DNA from: an uncultured Oscillospiraceae bacterium | GTDB lineage: Bacteria; Bacillota; Clostridia; Oscillospirales; Oscillospiraceae | Direction: 5' to 3' | Length of the DNA: 37,015 bases | Assembly: GCA_944386835.1 (NCBI GenBank) | Contig: CALXCQ010000163.1 | Location: 1-37,015 of the forward strand | In this document: positions 1-7,237 of the stretch, piece after piece | Numbering within the stretch: position 1 is the stretch's first letter | Layout of the letters: each line of letters starts with the position of its first letter | Notes under the pieces: generated by a model | The model's input: the letters and a program-made list of their open reading frames with translations, nothing else | The model's database searches: none | Told to the model about the DNA's origin: nothing | Made by a program: the position numbers and the translations under genes

Positions 1-5
1 GGACA

Positions 6-251
6 CTACATCTTGCTAGTTACTTGCCAACCCGTCACAAAGCTTTCTATCGTTGTGCTCCCCGGAGCCCTGTTTTCGCCACTCAGAATCCTTTTAATGT
101 TAGTCTGCAGCATAGCGGCAAGGCGGCTCAATCCGTTTGCCGTCAGCTCCCTCTCTTTATCCAACTGTTTGATTTGGCATACAATTCCTGCCCGCGCATC
201 TATAACCGGCGACCATAACTTGGTATTTTTCCCAGGACCTTTTGTCATCAA
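6..251 (-). CDS. small helix-turn-helix protein, possibly degenerate
   Basis: The 81-residue product carries a segment that reads like an XRE/Cro-type helix-turn-helix (LTANGLSRLAAMLQTNIKRI followed by LSGENRAPGSTTIESF). In relatives a similar core ends in an ICxGLgI-type helix, but here the tail reads VTGWQVTSKM, so the C-terminal part is diverged or the frame is broken. Its ATG overlaps the TGA of the upstream HTH gene in an ATGA (bases 248-251), which suggests translational coupling. The gene ends six bases from the window edge. A DNA-binding role is inference from the HTH-like core; the target is unknown. Confidence 0.45.
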   Translation of the reverse strand: MMTKGPGKNTKLWSPVIDARAGIVCQIKQLDKERELTANGLSRLAAMLQTNIKRILSGENRAPGSTTIESFVTGWQVTSKM

Positions 252-475
252 TCCATAAACAGCTTGGATACCGGCACCTGACGCACATCTGCAATTTTGA
301 AAAGCGTTTCCATAGACACGCCAAAGGCACGGGTTGGACTCTCAATTTTTGCAACAAAGGACCAGGATTTTCCAATCTTTTCCGCAAAGGATTCCTGGGT
401 GAATCCCCGCAGTTTTCGATAGTACTGCACTTTCAGGCCGAAGCGAATGTATTGCTCTTCATATTTCGTATCCAT
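248..475 (-). CDS. XRE-family HTH transcriptional regulator
   Basis: A single-domain Cro/C1-type DNA-binding protein of 75 residues. The pattern is FGLKVQYYRKLRGFTQESFA, EKIGKSWSFVAKIESPT and a final METLFKIADVRQVPVSKLF, which covers the five helices of an XRE domain. I chose the ATG at 475 because GAGG lies at the proper distance upstream and the protein then begins MDTKYEEQ; a longer version from 508 is open but has no better ribosome site. It overlaps the next minus-strand HTH gene by four bases, so the two form an operon. It is divergent from the SLOG-like gene at 638. Such pairs are frequent in mobile or defence-linked regions, but nothing here proves that. Confidence 0.75.
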   Translation of the reverse strand: MDTKYEEQYIRFGLKVQYYRKLRGFTQESFAEKIGKSWSFVAKIESPTRAFGVSMETLFKIADVRQVPVSKLFMD

Positions 476-637
476 ATGCCACCTCTTTCTCTGAAAAAAG
501 GGTACCACTGGACCGAAAAATTATTTATGGAATAATAATGTTTTTTTAGTCAATATAATAACATAATAGGGCATTATAAGTACAGGTGCAGGTTTAGATT
601 CTGGTCTACAGGGACAAATAGGAAAAGGTGGTTTGAG

Positions 638-1084
638 ATGGACTTGCGAGAAAAAACCTGCTGTTTTATCGGCCATAGTGAGTGTTATCGCTTATCGCCC
701 GAGCAGGTACAGGGGGCCATTGAAGATTTGATAAAACGAGGCGTGACGGCCTTTCTCTGCGGTGGAATGGGACAATTTGACTGGATATGTGCCCGACAGA
801 CTTACCGGCAGAAAGAGAAATACCCGGATATCCGCTGCGACCTGGTCATCCCCTATCTGACTTTCCGGATACAAGAGCCAAAATACTTTGACAGCATTCT
901 CTATCCGGAGGGATTTGAAACGTACCATTTCAAGTCCGCTATCGGAGCCCGGAACCGCTATCTGGTAGACCACTCTGCCTACGCCCTGTGCTATGTAACC
1001 CACAGCTGGGGCGGAGCCGCCCAAACCTTTGCCCGCACCCAGCGGCAGCGCCTTACGATTGTAAATCTGGGCACAGAGGCCTGA
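638..1084 (+). CDS. SLOG-family (DUF1273/YpsA-like) protein
   Basis: The 148-residue product starts with a Rossmann-type strand, CCFIGHSECYRL, and continues with a helix and a glycine-rich turn, FLCGGMGQFD, then ARQTYRQKEKYPDIRCDLV and PYL. This order (FxGHR/S, then GGxGxFD, then a basic helix before a second strand) is that of SLOG/DUF1273 proteins, proposed nucleotide- or nucleotide-derivative-binding domains. No catalytic residues can be assigned. The C-terminal ALCYVTHSWGGAAQTFARTQ fits the last strand and Gly-rich loop of the fold. The start is set by AGGTGG six bases upstream of the ATG. It is transcribed away from the two HTH genes. Cellular role unknown. Confidence 0.7.
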   Translation: MDLREKTCCFIGHSECYRLSPEQVQGAIEDLIKRGVTAFLCGGMGQFDWICARQTYRQKEKYPDIRCDLVIPYLTFRIQEPKYFDSILYPEGFETYHFKSAIGARNRYLVDHSAYALCYVTHSWGGAAQTFARTQRQRLTIVNLGTEA

Positions 1085-1305
1085 CGGCATCTCTTTTCAC
1101 TGCCCGCCGCTTTCCCCCATGGCTCCAACAGAACACAGAGTGACTTCCCCGTTTTCCCGCCCCTTTTTCCTTCCCCGCCATTTCCTCTCCCATGACTTGG
1201 ACGGAGTAAAGGGCAACCTCTCCCGCAAACAGTACAGGGACAGATGTGATAAACACGCCTGCCCCTGTATTCGGCTGTCCTTTTCGGACGGTCCTTATTC
1301 TTTTC
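1085..1305. other. intergenic region between convergent genes
   Basis: Gap of about 220 bases between the SLOG-like gene and the end of kbl. Apart from the hairpin listed separately I see no convincing gene; the open frames here are GC-rich shadows with no ribosome site. Confidence 0.5.
1234..1268 (-). terminator. possible terminator hairpin after kbl
   Basis: On the minus strand ACAGGGGCAG pairs with CTGTCCCTGT (ten pairs with one G-U), with an inner GTG/CAC. It lies about 40 bases past the kbl stop. There is no good T-run after it, so termination activity is uncertain. Confidence 0.35.
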
Positions 1306-2493
1306 TTACAGTCCCATTTCCTTCTTCACTTCGCCGAAGCAACGGATGGCAAAGTCCAGATCTTCTTTGGTATGACCTGCGGAAATTTGGGTCCGTACCC
1401 GATCCCGGCCCTTGGGAACCACCGGATAGCAGAATCCTACCACATAGACGCCCTTGTCCAGCATTCTGGAAGCAAACTCGTTGGCTACCTTGGGATCATA
1501 GAGCATAACCGGAACAATGGGATGCTCACCGGGAAGCAAGTCAAAGCCCAGCTTCTCCATCCCGGCACGGAAGTAGTTGGCATTTTCATGGACCTTATCT
1601 CTCAGAGCGGTAGATTCGTTGAGCATATTGATGGTCTCAATGGTCGCGGCACAGATAGCCGGAGCCAGAGAGTTGGAGAACAGATAGGGACGGCTTCTCT
1701 GGCGAAGCAGATCCACAACTTCTTTCTTGGACGCCGTATATCCGCCGGAAGCTCCTCCCATGGCCTGCCCAAACGTGCCGGTCAGGATATCCACCCGGCC
1801 CATGACGCCGCAGTATTCCGGTGTTCCGCGGCCATGCTCACCCATAAAGCCCACTGCGTGGCTGTCGTCCACCATAACCAGCGCATCATAGGCCTCAGCC
1901 AAGTCGCAAATTCCCTGTAAATTGGCAATATAGCCGTCCATGGAGAATACACCGTCGGTGGCGATCATAATCCGCTTGCAACCGGTCGCTCTGGCATCTT
2001 CCAGCTGCTTCTTCAGATCTTCCATATTGTTGTTTTTATAGCGGTACCGCTTTGCCTTGCAGAGTCTTACGCCATCGATAATGGACGCATGGTTCAGTTC
2101 ATCGGAGATAATTGCATCCTCCGGCCCCAAAAGAACCTCAAACAGGCCGCCGTTGGCGTCAAAGCAAGAGGAATACAAAATTGCATCTTCCATGCCTACG
2201 AAATCTGCAATCTTTCTCTCCAATTCTTTGTGAATCTCCTGGGTACCGCAGATAAAGCGGACAGAAGAAAGTCCGAAGCCCCACTTATCATAGCTGGCCT
2301 TCGCCGCGGCAGTCAGCCGGGGATGATCGGAAAGTCCCAGATAGTTGTTGGCGCACATATTGACGACGCTCTTCGCCTTTGTGGTGTCGATTCTTGACTG
2401 CTGGGGTGTGGTGATGATCCGCTCTTCTTTGTAGGTCCCGGCTTCCCGGATCGCATCCAGTTCCGCCTGAAACTGCGCAAATGCTGTTTTCAT
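1306..2493 (-). CDS. kbl: glycine C-acetyltransferase (2-amino-3-ketobutyrate CoA ligase), PLP lysine replaced by Gln
   Basis: Normally this enzyme cleaves 2-amino-3-ketobutyrate with CoA into glycine and acetyl-CoA, the second step of threonine degradation after Tdh. The 395-residue length from the ATG at 2493 matches the family, and family motifs are present: [54 protein letters not shown] and the final [11 protein letters not shown]. The expected PLP lysine motif GTLGKALGGASGG reads [13 protein letters not shown] here, with Gln at residue 243 (codon CAG, bases 1765-1767). Lys244 of the E. coli enzyme forms the Schiff base, so this copy should be inactive or altered unless the base is an error. 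An earlier TTG at 2511 is less likely as start. It lies 38 bases downstream of tdh. Confidence 0.93.
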   Translation of the reverse strand: MKTAFAQFQAELDAIREAGTYKEERIITTPQQSRIDTTKAKSVVNMCANNYLGLSDHPRLTAAAKASYDKWGFGLSSVRFICGTQEIHKELERKIADFVGMEDAILYSSCFDANGGLFEVLLGPEDAIISDELNHASIIDGVRLCKAKRYRYKNNNMEDLKKQLEDARATGCKRIMIATDGVFSMDGYIANLQGICDLAEAYDALVMVDDSHAVGFMGEHGRGTPEYCGVMGRVDILTGTFGQAMGGASGGYTASKKEVVDLLRQRSRPYLFSNSLAPAICAATIETINMLNESTALRDKVHENANYFRAGMEKLGFDLLPGEHPIVPVMLYDPKVANEFASRMLDKGVYVVGFCYPVVPKGRDRVRTQISAGHTKEDLDFAIRCFGEVKKEMGL

Positions 2494-2531
2494 TGTCTGC
2501 CGCCTTAACAACTCTTGGTTCTCTCAAATGT

Positions 2532-3569
2532 TTACTTCTTCGTCCAATCCAAAATGACTTTCCCGGACTTTCCGCTGTGCATTGCCGCAAAGCCCTTTTC
2601 AAATTCCGTATAGTGGAACCGGTGGGTAATGGCCGGTGTCAGATCCAGGCCCCCCTGGACCATATAGGACATCTGGTGCCAGTTGTCCATCTTCCGTCCG
2701 TAAATTCCCTGAAGGGTCAGGCCCTTGCCAATGACCAAATTCATATCCATGCTGATAGGGCCGTCTCCCAGCCCCAGGAGACTGATCTTTCCGCCGTTCC
2801 TCATAACGGAAAGCATCTGCTTCAAAGCCGCGCCGCTTCCAGACATTTCCAGGCCCACGTCAAAGCCCTCCACAAGGCCCTTCTGACGCATAGCCTCTTC
2901 CAAATCGTCACGGCCCGTGTTCACTGCCGCGTCTGCGCCCATTTTCCGAGCCAGTTCCAGACGATAGTCGTTCAGATCCGTCACAATCACCCGGCGGGCA
3001 CCGGCATATTTGCAGATTGCTGTAGCCAGGATGCCGATGGGGCCTGCTCCTGTAATCAGCACATCCTCGCCCACCAGATCGAACATCAGGGCCGTGTGGG
3101 TGGCGTTTCCTACGGCATCAAACATAGCCACTACATCCTCATCCAGGCTGGGATCGATCCGGATTACATTGGTGGCGGGAATGCAGACATATTCCGCAAA
3201 GGCGCCGTCCCGGTCAACGCCTACGCTGACGGTATCCTTGCACCACTGGATGTTTCCGTTGTGACAATTGCGGCAATGTCCGCAGGTAATGTGTCCCTCT
3301 CCGGATACCCGCTGGCCGATGGAAAGACCCGTAACACCGGGGCCCATTTCCACGATCTCACCTACATATTCATGCCCGATTACCATAGGCGGTTTCACAT
3401 GCTGGGCGGACCATTCGTTCCAGTCGTAGATATGTACGTCTGTACCGCAAATTGCCGTTTTATGGATTTTGATCAGTACCTCTCCCGGTCCCGGAACAGG
3501 AACAGGGACCTGACGCAGCTCTAATCCGGGAGCCGCCGCCGGTTTCACAATTGCATCCATCATTTGCAT
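2532..3569 (-). CDS. tdh: L-threonine 3-dehydrogenase
   Basis: Zinc-dependent medium-chain dehydrogenase that oxidises L-threonine with NAD to 2-amino-3-ketobutyrate, the substrate of Kbl. Visible landmarks are AICGTDVHIYDWNEW (catalytic zinc Cys and His), GHEYVGE, the structural-zinc four-cysteine loop CGHCRNCHNGNIQWC, and GAGPIGILATAICKYAGA for NAD. FDVGLEMSG, GIYGRKM and ITHRF near the end are typical of Tdh. Three ATGs lie close together; the one at 3569 has GGAGG nine bases upstream and gives 345 residues, close to the usual 341. Tdh precedes kbl in a two-gene operon. All metal ligands look intact, in contrast to the defect in kbl. Confidence 0.95.
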   Translation of the reverse strand: MQMMDAIVKPAAAPGLELRQVPVPVPGPGEVLIKIHKTAICGTDVHIYDWNEWSAQHVKPPMVIGHEYVGEIVEMGPGVTGLSIGQRVSGEGHITCGHCRNCHNGNIQWCKDTVSVGVDRDGAFAEYVCIPATNVIRIDPSLDEDVVAMFDAVGNATHTALMFDLVGEDVLITGAGPIGILATAICKYAGARRVIVTDLNDYRLELARKMGADAAVNTGRDDLEEAMRQKGLVEGFDVGLEMSGSGAALKQMLSVMRNGGKISLLGLGDGPISMDMNLVIGKGLTLQGIYGRKMDNWHQMSYMVQGGLDLTPAITHRFHYTEFEKGFAAMHSGKSGKVILDWTKK

Positions 3570-3624
3570 ACACATGTCCCTCCAACAAATACATTTAAGC
3601 TCGTCATGTACGTGTAGCAAAGAC

Positions 3625-3653
3625 ACCATACCACATTCTTTGTGCAATTACAA
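3625..3653 (-). promoter_or_regulatory. candidate promoter of tdh-kbl
   Basis: TTGTAA (3648-3653) and TATGGT (3625-3630) on the minus strand with a 17-base spacer, giving a start near 3618 and a leader of about 50 bases. Each box matches consensus at four of six positions. Confidence 0.4.
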
Positions 3654-3999
3654 TAGATTCTGGCAAAAAAAAGTGAAAAACTTGTAAATTTTATCACGTA
3701 GCTCATTGGATGAAACGAAAGCTTATCAAAACCTGTTCCTCCCGACCGGATTTGTCTGTTTTATAGGGACACTTGATTATGGATGGCATACTCGTTGGGT
3801 TGGCTCCTCTTTGTCCCGGCAAGACAAAAGCGGCCGGGATCTCCGCCGCCTTACGGATTTCGAAAAACAAGAATCCCCTGTTCCTGCAAAATTGCCACTT
3901 GTATCTTTCCGTCAAAATATATTATACTCAGAAATAATAGGCAAACATTTCCGGTTTGCCTGATTCACCTGCCGTTTTCCCCTAAGAAAGAAGGATGAA
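3654..3999. other. intergenic region upstream of the membrane protein gene
   Basis: About 345 bases between divergent transcription units. Open frames on both strands lack ribosome sites and homology I can recognise. It presumably holds the promoter of the plus-strand gene at 4000, but I see no strong -35/-10 pair. Confidence 0.4.
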
Positions 4000-4722
4000 A
4001 TGTCTAAGACAAGAAAGATTTACCTTGTCCGTTTGGTGGCCCGCTGCCTGATTTTCCTGGCCTGTGTCCTTTTATACCTATTCCGGCGGGATGCCTTTTC
4101 GGTATTGGATGGTCTGAACTTTTTCCGAAGTCTCTCACCTTTGCATCTTTTGTGGCTCATATGGGTGGTAGACATGTTTCTTCAGATTGTACCCATACAA
4201 AACAAAGTCCCATTGGGTTCCCAAAAGCTCTTTGCCAACCACTTTAAGCCTATCCGGGAGAGAATTAACTATGAGGCCCTGCGGAACTATATCGTATCTA
4301 TGACGAAAGCCGCATATAAGGTCTTCCTCCTCTGGTGTCTGCTCATTGCAGGAATCGGACTTCTGTATTATGGTGGCATACTGGATAAAATTAACCTATT
4401 TATGATTTCGGTTTTGTTCTATGTGTGCGATTTGATTTGTGTCCTCATCTGGTGCCCATTCCGGTTAATTATGAAAAACCGCTGCTGCACCACTTGCCGG
4501 ATTTTTAACTGGGATCATCTCATGATGTTCTCTCCTCTGATATTTATGGGCGGTTTTTTTGCCTACTCCCTTGTGATCATGTCTGCCGTCGCCTGGCTTG
4601 TCTGGGAGCTTTGCGTCATGATGTACCCGGAGCGGTTTTGGGAGCACTCCAATGCAGCGCTGAAATGCTCCGAATGTACCGATAAACTCTGTACCCAATA
4701 TTGCCACAAACTTCGCAGCTGA
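4000..4722 (+). CDS. conserved membrane protein of unknown function with C-terminal cysteine cluster
   Basis: A 240-residue protein with hydrophobic segments near residues 10-30, 45-65, 100-125, 130-150 and 180-205, so about four or five membrane spans. Conserved-looking soluble parts are the NFFRSLSPLHLLWLIW segment, LGSQKLFANHF, and ICVLIWCPFRLIMKNRCCTT followed by CRIFNWDHLMMFSPL. The tail reads LKCSECTDKLCTQYCHKLR: four cysteines plus a His, well suited to bind a metal or form disulfides, with three more cysteines in RCCTTC. I recognise this as a conserved Firmicutes family without known function. Start: AAGGA four bases before the ATG. It stands alone and is followed by a good terminator at 5018. 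A role in metal or redox sensing is inference only. Confidence 0.75.
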   Translation: MSKTRKIYLVRLVARCLIFLACVLLYLFRRDAFSVLDGLNFFRSLSPLHLLWLIWVVDMFLQIVPIQNKVPLGSQKLFANHFKPIRERINYEALRNYIVSMTKAAYKVFLLWCLLIAGIGLLYYGGILDKINLFMISVLFYVCDLICVLIWCPFRLIMKNRCCTTCRIFNWDHLMMFSPLIFMGGFFAYSLVIMSAVAWLVWELCVMMYPERFWEHSNAALKCSECTDKLCTQYCHKLRS

Positions 4723-4803
4723 GCAGATCCTAAACGGGGCAAGCGTCCATTACCGCTGTGCAAAAGCCCGGAAATGCCGAAAGTCTTCGCCGCCGCTTTT
4801 CCT

Positions 4804-4920
4804 CCTCTTCCAAGGGGATACTGTGGAATTCGCCCTTTTGGGGGATGGCCTCTTCTTTCTACTCTTCCGGGGAGATACCGTGAAGTTCGCTCTCTGGGGG
4901 ATGGCCCCTTCTTCCTCTTC
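4804..4920. repeat. imperfect 56-57 bp tandem repeat, two copies
   Basis: Two adjacent copies share the order TCTTCC, GGGGATAC or GGAGATAC, GTGGAATTCGC or GTGAAGTTCGC, GGGGGATGGCC and a T/C-rich end. A third copy begins at 4918 (TTCCAAGAGGATG) and fades. The block lies in the 440-base gap after the membrane protein gene and has no coding context. Confidence 0.6.
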
Positions 4921-5017
4921 CAAGAGGATGCTGCTCAGATACGACTCTGACCCTCATTTCCGTCTTGTACCAAAACACAGTCTGCACCGGATCATCTGCT
5001 TCTCAGCCAACAAAAAC

Positions 5018-5044
5018 ACCACGACAGACGTCGTGGTATTTTTA
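5018..5044 (+). terminator. intrinsic terminator
   Basis: ACCACGAC pairs with GTCGTGGT around a four-base AGAC loop, followed by ATTTTTAT. It is the natural terminator for the membrane protein gene 300 bases upstream. Confidence 0.8.
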
Positions 5045-5051
5045 TGGCCTT

Positions 5052-5074
5052 AGGGGGCATTTTCTATGCCCCCT
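5052..5074. terminator. GC-rich hairpin between convergent genes
   Basis: AGGGGGCA pairs with TGCCCCCT around a seven-base loop. It sits between the plus-strand terminator and the end of the MATE gene; neither side has a clear T-run, so it may help terminate the minus-strand unit. Confidence 0.4.
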
Positions 5075-5159
5075 TCCGATTTTCGATCCCCTTAGCAGGC
5101 GTTTTTCGCCACTTTGAGAAGGTTCTTTGGATGTAATTATCCTTTCCCACCGTTTCCAC

Positions 5160-6494
5160 TCACAATGCGTACTTTTTTCGTTTCCCTGCAAAAAATGCTG
5201 CCGACAGGAAAAAGGCCATGATTTCCGCCAGCACCACGGACACCCAAATTCCTTCAAATCCCCAGAGAAAAGGAAGCAGCAAAACTGCACCAGCCTGAAA
5301 AACCAGTGTCCGAAGGAAGGATATCAACGCAGAAGTCAGGCCGTCATTTAAGGCCGTAAAGAAGCCGGAGGCAAAAATGGCAAAACCCATAAACGGGAAC
5401 GCGATTCCATAAATCCGCAGGCCAGATACGGTCATATCCAAAAGCTTCTGACTGTAACTGACGAATAAACAGGCCAAAGGATACGCCAAAAGTTCCGCAG
5501 TGAGCAGCATCACAAGGCCACATACAGCCAGGATAACTCCGCTCTTTTGCAAAATATTCTTCTTTTCCCTGTGGTTGGCCGCACCGTTATGATAGCTGAT
5601 AACAGGCGCACATCCGATGGTGTAGCCTACAAAGGTGGCGCTGAAGATCATGCTGACATATTGCATAACCCCGTAGGCCGCCACCCCATCTTCCCCTGCG
5701 TACCGGAGCAACTGAAAATTATAGAGCATGCCAACAATATTCATGGAAATATTGCTCATGAACTCAGAAGAACCGTTGCCGCAGGCTTTCAGGAGTACTT
5801 TCCCGTCCAAACGGGCCTTTCCTAACCGAAGGATGCTGTCATTTTCCCTCCAAAAATAAACAAAAGGCACAATGCCCCCTACCAATTGGCTCAATGCCGT
5901 GGCAATCGCCGCACCGGCCAGTTTATATTCCTGGGGCAATAGCAGAACCAAAACTCCGTCTAAAACCATGTTGGTGGCACCAGCCGCCATGGTTACCATC
6001 AGCCCCAGCCGAGGCTTTTCCGCTGCTACCATAAAGTTTTGGAATACAAATTGCAACACCCAAAAAGGTAAAGCACAGTGAATAATCCGGCCATAGAGGA
6101 CGCAATTCTCCAGGATTTCTCCTCTGGCTCCCAAGCCCCTGGCAATGGGGCGGATCCATACAAAGCCCAGAACGGCAAAAACCAGACCTACGAAAAATGT
6201 TGTATAGACAAACAACGAAAAATACCGGTTTGCCGCCTCCTTATCCCCCCTGCCGTAGACACTGGCCACAATCGCTGTACCACCGGACCCAAAGAGTAGC
6301 CCTACCGTACCGGTAATCATCAAATAGGGCATAATCAGGTTTACCGCTTTAAAGGGAATATCTCCTGCAAAATTGGATACAAAAAATCCGTCTACCACAC
6401 TGTAAATGGAAATAAAAATCATCATGGCGACAGAAGGCAGGGTAAATTGGCACAGTTTTTTATAAGTAAAATGATCGGAAAGCTGTATGCGCAT
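5160..6494 (-). CDS. MATE-family multidrug efflux transporter
   Basis: A 444-residue integral membrane protein with twelve likely spans. The N-terminus, KLCQFTLPSVAMMIFISIYS, then VVDGFFVSNFAGDIPFKAVN, and the repeat of the same architecture in the second half, are typical of MATE proteins of the MepA type, which export cationic drugs or dyes with Na+ or H+ antiport. GLLFGSGGTAIVASVYGRGD is a further family landmark. The start has AGGAGG five bases upstream. It is the second gene of an operon, 11 bases behind the MarR regulator at 6943, and so should be derepressed with it. The actual drug cannot be read from the sequence. Confidence 0.92.
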   Translation of the reverse strand: MRIQLSDHFTYKKLCQFTLPSVAMMIFISIYSVVDGFFVSNFAGDIPFKAVNLIMPYLMITGTVGLLFGSGGTAIVASVYGRGDKEAANRYFSLFVYTTFFVGLVFAVLGFVWIRPIARGLGARGEILENCVLYGRIIHCALPFWVLQFVFQNFMVAAEKPRLGLMVTMAAGATNMVLDGVLVLLLPQEYKLAGAAIATALSQLVGGIVPFVYFWRENDSILRLGKARLDGKVLLKACGNGSSEFMSNISMNIVGMLYNFQLLRYAGEDGVAAYGVMQYVSMIFSATFVGYTIGCAPVISYHNGAANHREKKNILQKSGVILAVCGLVMLLTAELLAYPLACLFVSYSQKLLDMTVSGLRIYGIAFPFMGFAIFASGFFTALNDGLTSALISFLRTLVFQAGAVLLLPFLWGFEGIWVSVVLAEIMAFFLSAAFFAGKRKKYAL

Positions 6495-6505
6495 AAAGTC
6501 CTCCT

Positions 6506-6943
6506 TTACAGCTTCTCAATTTCCTGGCGAAAACAGCGGGCATATTTTTCCATCAGCTGGATGTACATTTCCACTTCTGCCTCCGGCCAGGTGTCAAAGG
6601 CTCTGACCTCTGCTTCATACAACCGTGCCGCCGTTTCCTGTACATATGCCTTGCCTTTCTGTGTCAAAAGGACCTTCTTGGCTCTTTTGGTATAAGCCTG
6701 CAGATAAAGAATTCCGTCTGCCTCCAGGCTTCGGATGGCGGAGTTCACTGTCTGCTTGCGAAGACCTGACTTTTTATAGATATCGCTGAGCAGGCACTCC
6801 CCATCCGACTCATAGATAGCATACAGTACAATGGATACGCTGTCTGAAATTCCCAACTTCAGAGATGACTGGTGATATAAAGCATCCATTTCCGTGGTCA
6901 AATAGTTGATGCGCCGAATACAGTTCTTTCTTTGCGCTTCCAT
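6506..6943 (-). CDS. MarR-family transcriptional repressor
   Basis: A 145-residue winged-helix regulator. The recognition region reads LLSDIYKKSGLRKQTVNSAI then RSLEADGILYL, and the wing is KRAKKVLLTQKGKAY; helices before and after form the usual dimer interface. SD AGGAGG precedes the ATG at 6943. It is the first gene of an operon with the MATE exporter, and two palindromes with a common core lie in its own promoter. The simplest reading is a local autorepressor released by substrates of the exporter. Ligand unknown. Confidence 0.92.
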   Translation of the reverse strand: MEAQRKNCIRRINYLTTEMDALYHQSSLKLGISDSVSIVLYAIYESDGECLLSDIYKKSGLRKQTVNSAIRSLEADGILYLQAYTKRAKKVLLTQKGKAYVQETAARLYEAEVRAFDTWPEAEVEMYIQLMEKYARCFRQEIEKL

Positions 6944-6959
6944 CCCACGTCCTCCTATC

Positions 6960-7007
6960 GTACGAAATCGTACCTTGCATTATAGTACGATTTCGTACTA
7001 TTGTCAA
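6960..7007 (-). promoter_or_regulatory. marR-mate promoter with two palindromic operators
   Basis: On the minus strand TTGACA (7002-7007) and TATAAT (6979-6984) are perfect consensus with a 17-base spacer. Palindrome O1, TAGTACGA-TT-TCGTACTA (6983-7000), occupies the whole spacer. Palindrome O2, GTACGA-AA-TCGTAC (6960-6973), lies just past the -10 box, over the transcription start. Their centres are 25 bases apart. Occupation by the MarR product would block polymerase. Confidence 0.9.
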
Positions 7008-7188
7008 CGGATATACCCCGCAGTTTCAACCGGTAACCGCCTTTCCAAACCTTGGAAGGGTAAATTCTGAATGGGGACAAAATTGTCCCTTCACCCAAAG
7101 GCGCTCTACCATGAGGAAAGCCCTGAAAACGGTCTCAGCCAATTAAGCCTCTGCTTGCCTCAGTCTCTTTTGGGGGTACCTTTGTAAA

Positions 7189-7227
7189 AAAAGCGCCAGG
7201 CGCCCTTTCGGGCCGCCTGGCGCTTTT
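7189..7227 (-). terminator. intrinsic terminator of the protease gene
   Basis: A 14-pair stem (7189-7202 with 7214-7227; core GCGCCAGGCG) with an 11-base loop. On the minus strand it ends in seven Ts and lies directly after the stop at 7238. On the plus strand the stem is followed by only four Ts. Confidence 0.9.
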
Positions 7228-7237
7228 CCATTCTGTT

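Noticed and set aside
3706-3963. 85-codon frame upstream of the membrane protein
   Set aside because: No ribosome site; reads like random translation, and a second frame overlaps it equally well.
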